From an uncultured Catenibacterium sp. (GTDB lineage Bacteria; Bacillota_I; Bacilli_A; Erysipelotrichales; Coprobacillaceae), in NCBI GenBank assembly GCA_900764725.1, contig CAAFPB010000228.1, positions 1-8,073 on the forward strand: 8,073 bases of DNA. The letters are read 5' to 3'. The notes below the pieces were generated by a model. That model saw only the letters and a program-made list of their open reading frames with translations, did no database searches and had not been told where the DNA came from. Made by a program: the position numbers and the translations under genes. Positions 1 through 7,150 of the stretch are shown here, piece after piece. Numbering within the stretch: the stretch's first letter is position 1; each line of letters opens with the position of its first letter.

Positions 1-187
1 GTCATGCTTTTTAAGAGAACTTATGGCTGGTGTGAATAAGTAAAGTCATCCATTGAACTCGCTAGGGAGATGGGTCTGTGATAAGCAGATCACGTATTGC
101 TGCGTTAAAGCATTAAGCGCATGAATCAGTCTTCATGAACTAAGGTGGTACCGCGAGTTCTCGTCCTTAGACATGAGGACTTTTTTT
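1..187 (+). promoter_or_regulatory. Leucine T-box riboswitch leader of leuS (5' end outside window)
   Basis: This tRNA-sensing leader controls the leuS gene that follows by antitermination. The Stem I apical part is visible: an AGAGA element at 14-18, and a stem CTTAT (20-24) with ATAAG (36-40) closing a loop that contains GGCTGGTGTGAA. The specifier loop follows as GAACTC, giving the leucine codon CTC at 58-60. Stem III is CATGAA (120-125) pairing with TTCATG (132-137). The T-box core AAGGTGGTACCGCG lies at 142-155. Its TGGT bulge at 146-149 would pair with the ACCA end of uncharged tRNA-Leu. In the antiterminator CTAAGG (140-145) pairs with CCTTAG (165-170), and this excludes the terminator at 163-187. 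The promoter and the base of Stem I lie upstream of the window. The class assignment is very secure. The CTC specifier is inferred from its position and agrees with the downstream gene. Confidence 0.96.
163..187 (+). terminator. T-box-controlled intrinsic terminator
   Basis: GTCCTT (163-168) pairs with GAGGAC (175-180), one pair being a G-T wobble, and a run of seven T follows at 181-187. The 5' arm shares bases 165-168 with the antiterminator helix, so the two folds exclude each other. Under leucine sufficiency this hairpin should stop transcription before leuS. Confidence 0.88.
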
Positions 188-213
188 ATTTTAAAAGTGG
201 AGGAGACAAAATT

Positions 214-2610
214 ATGACTTATGATCATAAGATAGCAGAAAAGAAATGGCAGAAATACTGGGAAGAGAATAAGACATTCGAAACAGATGTTTATGATTTC
301 TCAAAGCCTAAATACTATGCTTTAGACATGTTCCCTTATCCATCAGGACAAGGTCTTCATGTTGGACATCCAGAAGGATATACAGCAACTGACATTATGT
401 CAAGAATGAAGAGAATGCAGGGATATAACGTATTACATCCAATGGGATTTGACTCATTTGGTTTACCTGCTGAACAGTATGCAATTAAGACAGGTAACCA
501 TCCTGAAGGATTTACATTAAAGAACATTCAGACTTTCACTAAACAGTTAAAGATGTTAGGTTTCTCATTTGACTGGGATAAGCAGGTATCTACTTGTGAT
601 CCTAGCTTCTATAAATGGACTCAGTGGATCTTCAAACAGCTTTATGAAGATGGTTTAGCTAGATATGTAGATATTCCTGTTAACTGGTGTGAAGAATTAG
701 GTACAGTACTTGCGAATGATGAAATCATCGATGGTAAAAGTGAACGTGGTGGATTCCCAGTTATTCGTAAGAATATGAAGCAGTGGGTTATTGATATCCC
801 TAAATATGCTGAAAGATTACTTGAAGGATTAGAAGAAGTTGATTGGCCAGAATCTACTAAAGAAATTCAGAGAAACTGGATTGGTAAATCAATCGGTGCT
901 CATGTTGATTTCCAGGTAGATGGCTATGATGATAAATTCACAGTATTTACAACACGTTGTGATACTTTATTTGGTGCTACTTATTGTGTATTAGCTCCAG
1001 AACATGAATTAGTAGAAAAGATTACGACTCCTGATAAGAAGGATGAAGTAAAAGCTTACTTAGATGTATGTGCTACTAAATCAGAACTTGAAAGAACAGA
1101 ATTAAATAAAGAAAAGACTGGTGTCTTCATTGGTGCTTATGCAATCAATCCAGTCAATGGTAAGAAGATTCCAATCTGGATTTCTGATTATGTATTAGCT
1201 GGTTATGGAACAGGTGCTATCATGGCTGTTCCTGCACATGATGATCGTGACTATGCTTTTGCGAAGAAGTTTGGTATCGATATTATTCCAGTATTAGAAG
1301 GTGGAGATGTTACTAAGGAAGCATGGACACAGGATGGTGTACATATTAACTCTGACTTCTTAAATGGTTTAGATAAACAGGAAGCAATCGATAAGATGTT
1401 AGACTGGTTGGAAGAACATCATTGTGGTTCTAAGCATGTTAACTATCGTTTAAGAGAATGGATCTTCGCAAGACAGAGATATTGGGGTGAACCAATTCCA
1501 ATCATTAACTTTGATGATGGAACATCAGTTGCATTAAGTGATGATCAGTTACCACTTATCCTACCTGAACTTGAAGATTATAGTCCATCAAAGACTGGTT
1601 CTTCTCCATTAGATAAGGCTGTTGATTGGGTTAATGTAGAAGTAGATGGTAAGAAGGGTAAGAGAGAAACAAGTACTATGCCTGGTTCTGCAGGATCTTC
1701 TTGGTACTTCTTAAGATATATTGATCCACATAACGATAAAGCTATTGCAGATCCAGAATTATTAAAACATTGGATGCCAGTTGACTTATATGTTGGTGGA
1801 CCAGAACATGCAGTAGGACACTTATTATATTCACGTATGTGGAATAACTATTTATATGATAAGGGTATCGTACCAGTTAAGGAACCATTTAAGAAACTAT
1901 ACCATCAGGGTATGATTCTTGGTCCAAATGGTGTGAAGATGTCTAAGTCAAAAGGTAACGTTATTAACCCAGATGATATTGTAGAAGCATATGGTGCAGA
2001 TACATTACGTCTATATGAAATGTTTATGGGTCCTCTTGAAGCATCTAAACCTTGGAGTGAAACAGGTGTAGAAGGTTCAAAGAAATGGCTTGAACGTGTT
2101 TATAGATTATTTGTAGAATCTGATAAACTTACAGATACAAATGATGGTTCATTAGACTTCGTATATCATTCAACAGTTAAGAAGGTGACTGAAGACTATG
2201 AAAACCTTGGCTTTAATACAGCTATCTCACAGATGATGATCTTCATCAATGAAGCATATAAGGCTAAAGCAGTTTATAAACCATATGCAGAAGGTATCGT
2301 TAAGATGCTTTCATGTATCGCTCCTCATATTTGTGAAGAAATGTGGGAAAAACTTGGTCATGAAGGTACAATCGCTTATGCAGAATGGCCAACATATGAA
2401 GAAGACAAGCTTGTTGTATCTACAATTGAAATTGCAGTACAGGTAAATGGTAAAGTACGTGGACGTTTATCTATAAATAAGGATCAGGAAGCTGAATCTG
2501 TTAAACAGCAGGCATTAGAACTTGAAAATGTTAAGGCACATACTGATGGTAAAGAAGTGAAGAAGATCATTTATGTTCCTAACAAGATTGTAAATATTGT
2601 AGTGAAATAA
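214..2610 (+). CDS. leuS: Leucyl-tRNA synthetase (LeuRS)
   Basis: Class I aminoacyl-tRNA synthetase of the cytosol. It activates leucine with ATP and charges tRNA-Leu. The ORF could be opened further upstream at a GTG at 145, but that lies inside the T-box core. The ATG at 214 has the ribosome site GGAGGAG at 199-205 with good spacing, giving 798 residues, a usual bacterial length. The HIGH signature appears as HVGH (residues 49-52) after PYPSGQG, and KMSKS is at 575-579. The CP1 editing domain, which hydrolyses mischarged tRNA, is shown by [12 protein letters not shown] starting at residue 246 and by the AVPAHDDRD region around 338-346. The C-terminal part contains the anticodon-binding helical domain and the bacterial LeuRS tail motif [10 protein letters not shown] near 742-751. 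No defect is visible. It stands alone between its T-box and its own terminator. Confidence 0.99.
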   Translation: MTYDHKIAEKKWQKYWEENKTFETDVYDFSKPKYYALDMFPYPSGQGLHVGHPEGYTATDIMSRMKRMQGYNVLHPMGFDSFGLPAEQYAIKTGNHPEGFTLKNIQTFTKQLKMLGFSFDWDKQVSTCDPSFYKWTQWIFKQLYEDGLARYVDIPVNWCEELGTVLANDEIIDGKSERGGFPVIRKNMKQWVIDIPKYAERLLEGLEEVDWPESTKEIQRNWIGKSIGAHVDFQVDGYDDKFTVFTTRCDTLFGATYCVLAPEHELVEKITTPDKKDEVKAYLDVCATKSELERTELNKEKTGVFIGAYAINPVNGKKIPIWISDYVLAGYGTGAIMAVPAHDDRDYAFAKKFGIDIIPVLEGGDVTKEAWTQDGVHINSDFLNGLDKQEAIDKMLDWLEEHHCGSKHVNYRLREWIFARQRYWGEPIPIINFDDGTSVALSDDQLPLILPELEDYSPSKTGSSPLDKAVDWVNVEVDGKKGKRETSTMPGSAGSSWYFLRYIDPHNDKAIADPELLKHWMPVDLYVGGPEHAVGHLLYSRMWNNYLYDKGIVPVKEPFKKLYHQGMILGPNGVKMSKSKGNVINPDDIVEAYGADTLRLYEMFMGPLEASKPWSETGVEGSKKWLERVYRLFVESDKLTDTNDGSLDFVYHSTVKKVTEDYENLGFNTAISQMMIFINEAYKAKAVYKPYAEGIVKMLSCIAPHICEEMWEKLGHEGTIAYAEWPTYEEDKLVVSTIEIAVQVNGKVRGRLSINKDQEAESVKQQALELENVKAHTDGKEVKKIIYVPNKIVNIVVK

Positions 2611-2617
2611 TTCGTTA

Positions 2618-2643
2618 AGGCATCTCTTAGGAGGTGTCTTTTT
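2618..2643 (+). terminator. Intrinsic terminator of leuS
   Basis: A nine-pair stem AGGCATCTC (2618-2626) with GAGGTGTCT (2631-2639), including two G-T pairs, closes a TTAG loop. It is followed by T residues to 2643. It begins 7 bases after the leuS stop codon, so leuS is likely a single-gene transcription unit. Confidence 0.88.
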
Positions 2644-2665
2644 GTATATTACAGAGGTGATATGT

Positions 2666-2791
2666 ATGGATAAAGAGTTAAAAGATATGACGATAGCTGA
2701 AGATTATGATAGAAAGTATCAAAATGGAGAAGTGGAATTAATTGATTTTGATGAGTTTGTGAAAGATAGGAAAGAAAAGTATGATTTATAA
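2666..2791 (+). CDS. Small ORF, 41 residues, unknown function
   Basis: I do not recognise this product. The frame starts with ATG at 2666 behind AGAGGTG (2653-2659), a good ribosome site, and ends with TAA at 2789-2791. The predicted peptide is 41 residues, highly charged and acidic, with many D, E and K. It has no membrane segment and no cysteine. A short hydrophobic patch (VELIDF) sits in the middle. Size and composition recall the C-terminal part of small antitoxin or regulator proteins, but no helix-turn-helix or ribbon motif can be pointed to, so no such function is claimed. It lies just after the leuS terminator and ~110 bp before the AlbA_2 gene on the same strand. It may be a real small gene or a remnant of a longer one. 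The ribosome site and coding-like codon use favour translation. Confidence 0.5.
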   Translation: MDKELKDMTIAEDYDRKYQNGEVELIDFDEFVKDRKEKYDL

Positions 2792-2899
2792 TTTTTTTTG
2801 TAGGAAATGTTAGAATCTATAAGTATTTTCTCTAATTGTTGAGTATTAAATAGTAGAGATGCTTTTTAATTGCTTAATGATTAGAGGTGATCAAATTAA

Positions 2900-3712
2900 A
2901 TGAATAAGTATCAAGAGGATGAAAGAACAGAATTAAAAAGAGAATTAATAAATGATATTAAATGTGAGATTGTAGCGTTTTTAAATAGTGAGGGTGGGAC
3001 AATATATGTCGGTGTTGATGATGATGGAAAAGTTATAGGTTTTGATGATTATAAGATAAAAGATGAAATGGATTTAAAAATCGGGAATTGGATGCAGGAT
3101 TCTTTTTATCCAAAGCCGTTTGGATTAATTCAATATGCCTTTAATGAGGATAATATATTAGTGATATCTGTATGTAAAGGAACAAGAAAACCTTATTTTC
3201 TTAAGGATAAAGGGCCTAAACCTTCTGGAGTATTCATTAGAGTGGGAAGAAGCAAGCGCAAGGCTACGAACGAAGAAATACTTCATATGATTATGGAGTC
3301 TCATAATTATAGTTATGAGGACGATATTTCTAATGAGCAAGAACTTACTTTTAAAGAATTTGAAAGAATACTAGATGAAAATGATATTAACCCTACTCCA
3401 CGTTTGATGAATTCATTTGGACTTAAAAATAAGGATGGTCTCTATACAAATCTTGGATTCATTATGTCTGATCAATCAAATATTGTCGTTAAACTAGCAG
3501 AATATGATGAAAATATGAATTTTAAAATCAAGAATAGTTTTGGAGGATCTTTAGTTACTATATTAAAGAATGTGGAAGAGCAAGCTGAAAGATTGAATGA
3601 TTTAAAGATTATTATTGATGGAAATACTTTTAAACGTATTGAAACCAAATCTTATCCAGGTGCTTCTATACGTGAAATGATTATGAATGCAATCTGTCAT
3701 GCTTTATCATAA
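2900..3712 (+). CDS. Schlafen AlbA_2 / GHKL-like ATPase protein, 5' fragment cut by the element
   Basis: This is the N-terminal part of a COG2865-type protein, usually annotated 'ATP-binding', 'RNA-binding domain' or 'RecG-like'. The start is ATG 2900 with AGAGGTGAT at 2883-2891. Residues ~6-127 form the AlbA_2 (Schlafen) domain. Its marks are acidic/basic residues E8, E11 and K13, then AFLNSEGG (26-33), then TIYVGVDDDG, and FIRVGRSKRKATNEEI (112-127). The ATPase domain starts near residue 257 with IREMIMNAICH, the NAxxH-like N-box of this family. Native sequence ends at H267-A268 (base 3703). The last two residues (L, S) and the stop come from the mobile element, so the 270-residue product lacks nearly all of the ATPase domain. 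The gene resumes at 7157. Family members are linked to transcription regulation or to nucleic acid binding or cleavage, but the role of this one is unknown. Base composition is more AT-rich than leuS, which suits an accessory gene. Confidence 0.9.
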   Translation: MNKYQEDERTELKRELINDIKCEIVAFLNSEGGTIYVGVDDDGKVIGFDDYKIKDEMDLKIGNWMQDSFYPKPFGLIQYAFNEDNILVISVCKGTRKPYFLKDKGPKPSGVFIRVGRSKRKATNEEILHMIMESHNYSYEDDISNEQELTFKEFERILDENDINPTPRLMNSFGLKNKDGLYTNLGFIMSDQSNIVVKLAEYDENMNFKIKNSFGGSLVTILKNVEEQAERLNDLKIIIDGNTFKRIETKSYPGASIREMIMNAICHALS

Positions 3713-3713
3713 G
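3688..3713. other. Left attachment site with 6-bp crossover CATGCT
   Basis: Host half-site TGCAATCTGT (3688-3697), then CATGCT (3698-3703), then element half-site TTATCATAAG (3704-3713). The element half-site matches the recurrent end motif TTATGAGAAG at 8 of 10 positions. A 6-bp spacer between two inverted ~10-bp arms is the usual form of a tyrosine recombinase core. The in-frame TAA at 3710-3712 that ends the host fragment lies in the element half-site. Confidence 0.75.
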
Positions 3714-3739
3714 CTTCTGATAAACGATGTTATGAGAAG
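3714..3739. other. Second core-like site at the left end
   Basis: CTTCTGATAA (3714-3723), then ACGATG (3724-3729), then TTATGAGAAG (3730-3739). The two 10-mers are inverted copies of each other at 9 of 10 positions and flank a 6-bp spacer, so they form a complete core-like site directly abutting the true left crossover site. The right end has no counterpart. It could be an accessory recombinase binding site or the scar of an earlier insertion. Confidence 0.55.
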
Positions 3740-3817
3740 AAAAATATTATGAGAAGTAGGACTAGAAAGTTCTTTTTTTTGCGCTTTCTAGTCCAATAAA
3801 CTTCTCATAATTTTTAT
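3730..3817 (+). repeat. Left terminal inverted repeat of the RIT element
   Basis: This 88-bp segment matches the reverse complement of 7062-7150 with three substitutions (all in 3783-3790) and one base difference in a T-run. It holds TTATGAGAAG at 3730-3739 and 3747-3756 (17 bp apart) and the inverted copy CTTCTCATAA at 3801-3810. Its inner end contains the stop codon of the third recombinase gene. Confidence 0.93.
3746..3811. terminator. Left-end hairpin, possible bidirectional terminator
   Basis: The outer arms ATTATGAGAAGT (3746-3757) and ACTTCTCATAAT (3800-3811) are perfectly complementary. Inside them GGACTAGAAAG (3759-3769) pairs perfectly with CTTTCTAGTCC (3784-3794) around a 14-base loop. 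T-runs follow the stem on both strands: plus strand at 3811-3815, minus strand opposite 3740-3744. It could end both the recombinase operon transcript and read-through from the host gene. Recombinase binding is an equally good explanation. Confidence 0.55.
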
Positions 3818-4818
3818 TTAAGATTCTTCAAATATTCAAGTAAATCGGCTTTCTTATTTTCACTATATCTTTCTTTTATATGTAAATTCTTACTATGTTC
3901 TTTAATTTGTTTTTCTTTAATGATTGCGTTTGTTTTCGCATATATTTCAGTTGTTATGACTGATGTATGGCCTAAAATATCTCTAATATAGATTAAATTA
4001 ATGCCACTTTCTAATAAATGCATGGCTCTAGAATGTCGCATAGAATGATTACTGTAATGATTCTTAAATTGATTTGGATATATCGCTTTACATTTTTTTA
4101 TATATTTATGCAGAATATATTCGATACCTTTTGTCGTTAATTTTTTGTTTTGTCTATTTTTAAATATAACTTCATCTTTTGTTATATGAAAATTGTTAAT
4201 GTATTTATCGAGAATTTGAGAAAGTTCATTGGTTATGGGAATTCTACGACTCTTATTCCCTTTTCCAGTTAAAATAACGCTTGAGTTCTCATCTAAAATT
4301 AATTGATTTACTTTTAAATCAGCGACTTCTTGTGCTCTTGCTGCTGTTTCATACATAAACAGTAATAAAGTGTAATCTCTAAATCCATCTTTTGTTTTAG
4401 TATCAGGCATATTGATCAACTTTGTTATTTCATCCACTGAAAAATATGATATTGTTTTAGTAGGAGTTTTCTTGTTTGGAATTGACAGTATGCGGGAACA
4501 TAGGTCGTAACAGGATAACTCTCTTTTTTGTAAATATCGATAAAATGAATGAAGTGCAGCTAATCTTTGGTTCCTTGTAGAAATACTATTTTTTCTGTTA
4601 TTTTCTAAATGTTCTAAAAACTTTTCAATCATAATTTCATCGATGTCATGCATAGAAAGTTTATTTATATTTAGTCTATATACTTCGTGGATATAATCCA
4701 AAAAAAGAACGAATGTGTCTCTATAAGATTGGATTGTTTTTTTGGAGACGCCTTTGACCGACGGAAGATATTCAGAAAAATATTTTGTTATATAATAACT
4801 AAACTGATTATTCTTCAT
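3814..4818 (-). CDS. ritC: Tyrosine recombinase, third gene of the trio (RitC-like)
   Basis: Site-specific DNA recombinase of the phage integrase family, third in the operon. The chosen start is ATG 4818 (334 residues), preceded by AAAGAAG. A longer frame from a GTG at 4860 would overlap the previous gene by 53 bp and has no ribosome site. An N-terminal SAM-like core-binding domain covers residues ~8-105 (KTIQSYRDTFVLFLDYI, then TRNQRLAALHSFYRYL). The catalytic domain follows with all expected residues: R161 in TAARAQEVADL, K186 in LTGKGNKSR, H258 and R261 in HSMRH, H284 in ILGH, and nucleophile Y293 in TTEIYAKT. It starts 11 bp inside the stop region of the preceding recombinase, which implies translational coupling. 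The stop codon lies within the left inverted repeat. The letter C rests on gene order in RIT elements. Confidence 0.92.
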   Translation of the reverse strand: MKNNQFSYYITKYFSEYLPSVKGVSKKTIQSYRDTFVLFLDYIHEVYRLNINKLSMHDIDEIMIEKFLEHLENNRKNSISTRNQRLAALHSFYRYLQKRELSCYDLCSRILSIPNKKTPTKTISYFSVDEITKLINMPDTKTKDGFRDYTLLLFMYETAARAQEVADLKVNQLILDENSSVILTGKGNKSRRIPITNELSQILDKYINNFHITKDEVIFKNRQNKKLTTKGIEYILHKYIKKCKAIYPNQFKNHYSNHSMRHSRAMHLLESGINLIYIRDILGHTSVITTEIYAKTNAIIKEKQIKEHSKNLHIKERYSENKKADLLEYLKNLK

Positions 4819-5800
4819 AATATTCTTCTTTCTGTTTATAAAGTCTTTGTAAGTATTCACTTGTTTTTTTAGTTATTGTAGCTTCTTCATTTTTTATTAA
4901 TCTTAAATAGTATTCTGTTTCAGTAATATGCTTATGTCCTAAATAAACGGAAAGTATCGGAAGAGATATATATAAATCAAAACCTTTATCTTCCATTTGC
5001 TTCAAACTTTTTATTGCGAAAAGATGTCTAAGGTCATGTATTCTTTGCCTTTTCCCATCATATCTTGTTGGAATATGTGCATCTTTTAATAGTTGATGAT
5101 ACATATCGTATAGTATTCTATCTTTAAAACGTTCTCCATTGGCATCGATAAAAACATAGGATTCTTTATTTTCATATTTATTCATTGAAATATAGTTACT
5201 CAGTTGCTTGAAATTTGATTCTGACAATGGAATAATTCGACTGATTTTATTTTTTCCATCTAGTATTGTTATTGATTTCTCACTGTATGATACATCTTTT
5301 AGTTTTAAGTTTAAGGCCTCACTTTTCCTTAGGCCACAACCATAGTATAGACAGAATAGGGAATAAAATGTTTTCATATTACCATCACTATTTTCCATAA
5401 GTTTATTTATGAGAGTAGTAAACATTTGTTGAAGTTCTTCATCAGAAAAAATATATGGAATGTAATCCTGACATACAAAGGATTTCGGAATATCTGGCTG
5501 AATGATATTTTCATGTCCTGTCATTCGTAAATATTCACAAAATGTAATAATGACTCCGCTATATTTAGCTTTGGTTGATTCATTCGCTGATTTACATTGT
5601 GTCATCCATAAATCATACACTTCTTGATCGATATATGGTTCGCTTTGGTTTAATGATAAGAAAAATGTATCTAGTTCTTTTAATCGGTAACAGATTGGCT
5701 CTCCATATGCGTAACCATTACTTCTTTTGAACTTTATGAAGTCTTCCAGTTCCTTTTTGAACAGACTTTTAAATTCAGGAATCCAATCTTTAGAATGCAT
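4808..5800 (-). CDS. ritB: Tyrosine recombinase, second gene of the trio (RitB-like)
   Basis: Phage-integrase-family recombinase of 330 residues, middle gene of the operon. The start ATG at 5800 is preceded by GGAGGTG, which lies within the last codons of the first recombinase. The two genes overlap by 11 bp. The N-terminal half (~10-105) is the core-binding domain (FIKFKRSNGYAYGEP, a stretch typical of RIT middle genes as far as I recall). In the catalytic domain, R158 lies in YGCGLRKSEAL, K183 in DGKNKIS, H255 and R258 in IHDLRH, H289 in YLGH, and the nucleophile is most likely Y298 (TETEYYLRL), nine residues after H289 as in the two sister proteins. Y297 directly precedes it. The residue set is complete, so the enzyme appears active. 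It is only distantly similar to the other two, so the trio is not a recent duplication. Confidence 0.93.
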   Translation of the reverse strand: MHSKDWIPEFKSLFKKELEDFIKFKRSNGYAYGEPICYRLKELDTFFLSLNQSEPYIDQEVYDLWMTQCKSANESTKAKYSGVIITFCEYLRMTGHENIIQPDIPKSFVCQDYIPYIFSDEELQQMFTTLINKLMENSDGNMKTFYSLFCLYYGCGLRKSEALNLKLKDVSYSEKSITILDGKNKISRIIPLSESNFKQLSNYISMNKYENKESYVFIDANGERFKDRILYDMYHQLLKDAHIPTRYDGKRQRIHDLRHLFAIKSLKQMEDKGFDLYISLPILSVYLGHKHITETEYYLRLIKNEEATITKKTSEYLQRLYKQKEEYYEE

Positions 5801-7016
5801 AAGGCACCTCCAAAGATAACTCTCTTAGATGAGTTGTATCTTTTGTGATATAAATCTCTGTTGTTCTACTACTTGAATGTCCCAAAACTTGAGAAATAGC
5901 GCTTATAGGTACGTTGTTATTTATCATATTGGTAGCTAAACTATGACGAAGGGCATGTGCTCCATGGTGTTTTCCTTCGTAATTTACACCTGCTAAATCC
6001 ATGGCACGTGATAAAGCACGATGCACTGTACTGTTACTCTTAATTCTTGTGTATGGTGCATAAAGTGTAGTTAATATATAGTCTTTATCGATACTTGGGT
6101 GTCTTCCGTTTTTTAAATAGTCAAGTAATGGAAATTTAACCTCATCAATAAGTGGTAGAGTAAGATGCTGATTCGTTTTTTGTTGCACAATATTGATTTG
6201 ATTATTTTCCCAATCGATATTATCAAACTTAAGATTGATAACGTCTCCGACTCTTAATCCTAGAAAAGCAATCAGAGAAATAATACAATACACCTCTTTT
6301 CCGTTAGCTGAACTTGTATCTATGACATTTAGTATTTTAGTTATTTCTTCTAACGTATATGTTGTTAGTAATTTTCTACGATTATCTTTCTTGATAAGTG
6401 GGAAAGCTGTTCTTCCACTAAAAGTAATATGATTTTTATTATACAGATAATCTAAAGTTTCTCGTAAAACAGTTTTTTGAATACGTATAGATTCTGGTGC
6501 GTATTGAATCGATATCTTATTAATGTAATTTGATACATGAGAAATTTCTAAATTTGCAATAGAAGGAATATCACAGGTAGATAAATAATTTAAGAATTTA
6601 GCGATTACCCATAATTTTCTTTCTTTTGATTTGAAAACTATATCTTGAGTGTTAATAAAATCCATTTGAATCTCTGAGAAAAGATCAAAGAATTTTTCAT
6701 TAACTTTTGTTTTGACTGATTTTTGATGAGTTTTATAATAACTACCTGTTTCAAAATATTCTGTAAAAATAAGTAAAGGTCTTCTTAATACAGTTTGTAT
6801 CGAACACTTAAAATTATAAATGTCTATATCATATTGTCTAGAATAAAACTCCTTGATAATCTCCATGTTAATTTCTTGGATATTGTTTCGCAAACAGTAT
6901 TTTTTAAAATGATTGATAACCCATTTATTTGTATCAATCACAGATTGACTCATATGATCCTCTTTTAATTTTTCAAAAAAAATTGGAATAAAGTCAATAA
7001 ATTCATTTGTATTCAT
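5790..7016 (-). CDS. ritA: Tyrosine recombinase, first gene of the trio (RitA-like)
   Basis: First and largest recombinase of the operon. The best start is ATG 7016 (408 residues) behind GAGAGGAG about 8 bases upstream. A TTG at 7034 would add six residues but is itself followed by that ribosome site. Residues ~1-210 hold the N-terminal DNA-binding part. It is longer than in the sister proteins and could include an extra arm-type binding segment before the core-binding helices (VIAKFLNYLSTCDIPSI and following). The catalytic domain is complete: R255 in LGLRVGDV, K280 in VQQKTNQ, H354 and R357 in HALRHS, H380 in VLGH, and nucleophile Y389 in TTEIYIT. The promoter should lie between 7017 and the right inverted repeat. 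Two TATGAT boxes occur on the minus strand (7052-7057 and 7057-7062), but I see no convincing -35 partner. Confidence 0.93.
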   Translation of the reverse strand: MNTNEFIDFIPIFFEKLKEDHMSQSVIDTNKWVINHFKKYCLRNNIQEINMEIIKEFYSRQYDIDIYNFKCSIQTVLRRPLLIFTEYFETGSYYKTHQKSVKTKVNEKFFDLFSEIQMDFINTQDIVFKSKERKLWVIAKFLNYLSTCDIPSIANLEISHVSNYINKISIQYAPESIRIQKTVLRETLDYLYNKNHITFSGRTAFPLIKKDNRRKLLTTYTLEEITKILNVIDTSSANGKEVYCIISLIAFLGLRVGDVINLKFDNIDWENNQINIVQQKTNQHLTLPLIDEVKFPLLDYLKNGRHPSIDKDYILTTLYAPYTRIKSNSTVHRALSRAMDLAGVNYEGKHHGAHALRHSLATNMINNNVPISAISQVLGHSSSRTTEIYITKDTTHLRELSLEVPYAF

Positions 7017-7061
7017 AGTTTCATCTCCTCTCAATAATTGAATACAAATGAATCATATCAT

Positions 7062-7150
7062 ATAAAAATTATGAGAAGTTTATTGGACAAAAAAGTGCAA
7101 AAAAAAAGAACTTTCTAGTCCTACTTCTCATAATATTTTTCTTCTCATAA
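7062..7150 (-). repeat. Right terminal inverted repeat of the RIT element
   Basis: The 89-bp partner of 3730-3817. It carries TTATGAGAAG at 7069-7078 and the inverted form CTTCTCATAA at 7124-7133 and 7141-7150, the mirror image of the left end including the 17-bp spacing of the outer pair. It lies upstream of the first recombinase gene, so recombinase binding here could feed back on expression of the operon. Confidence 0.93.
7068..7134. repeat. Right-end hairpin
   Basis: Outer arms ATTATGAGAAGT (7068-7079) and ACTTCTCATAAT (7123-7134) are perfectly complementary. The inner arms GGACAAAAAAGT (7085-7096) and ACTTTCTAGTCC (7110-7121) pair with two mismatches, unlike the perfect inner stem at the left end. 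T residues at 7136-7140 follow on the plus strand, so a terminator role toward the host gene is possible. Confidence 0.6.

Noticed and set aside
145..213. Extended leuS start at GTG 145
   Set aside because: It lies inside the T-box core and terminator. The ATG at 214 has a proper ribosome site and gives the usual LeuRS N-terminus.
2249..2446. Short plus-strand ORF within leuS
   Set aside because: It is an out-of-frame shadow of the LeuRS C-terminal coding region without its own ribosome site.
2792..2899. Promoter for the AlbA_2 gene
   Set aside because: The AT-rich stretch contains TATAAG-like boxes, but no pair with a reasonable -35 at normal spacing, so I do not call one.
3158..3340. Minus-strand ORF in the AlbA_2 gene
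   Set aside because: It is antisense to a well-supported domain, with no recognisable product.
4819..4860. Longer N-terminus for the third recombinase from GTG 4860
   Set aside because: No ribosome site precedes it and it would overlap the previous gene by 53 bp. ATG 4818 has an AAAGAAG site and the same 11-bp overlap as the other junction.
4687..4872. Plus-strand ORFs inside the recombinase genes (4687-4872 and 6235-6432)
   Set aside because: They are antisense shadows of the intact recombinase frames, with no family features.
7017..7034. TTG 7034 as start of the first recombinase
   Set aside because: The ribosome site GAGAGGAG falls within these six codons and serves the ATG at 7016.
3704..7150. 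Tn554-type transposon
   Set aside because: Tn554 has two tyrosine recombinases plus a non-recombinase TnpC and carries resistance genes. Here all three proteins have full tyrosine recombinase catalytic sets and there is no cargo.
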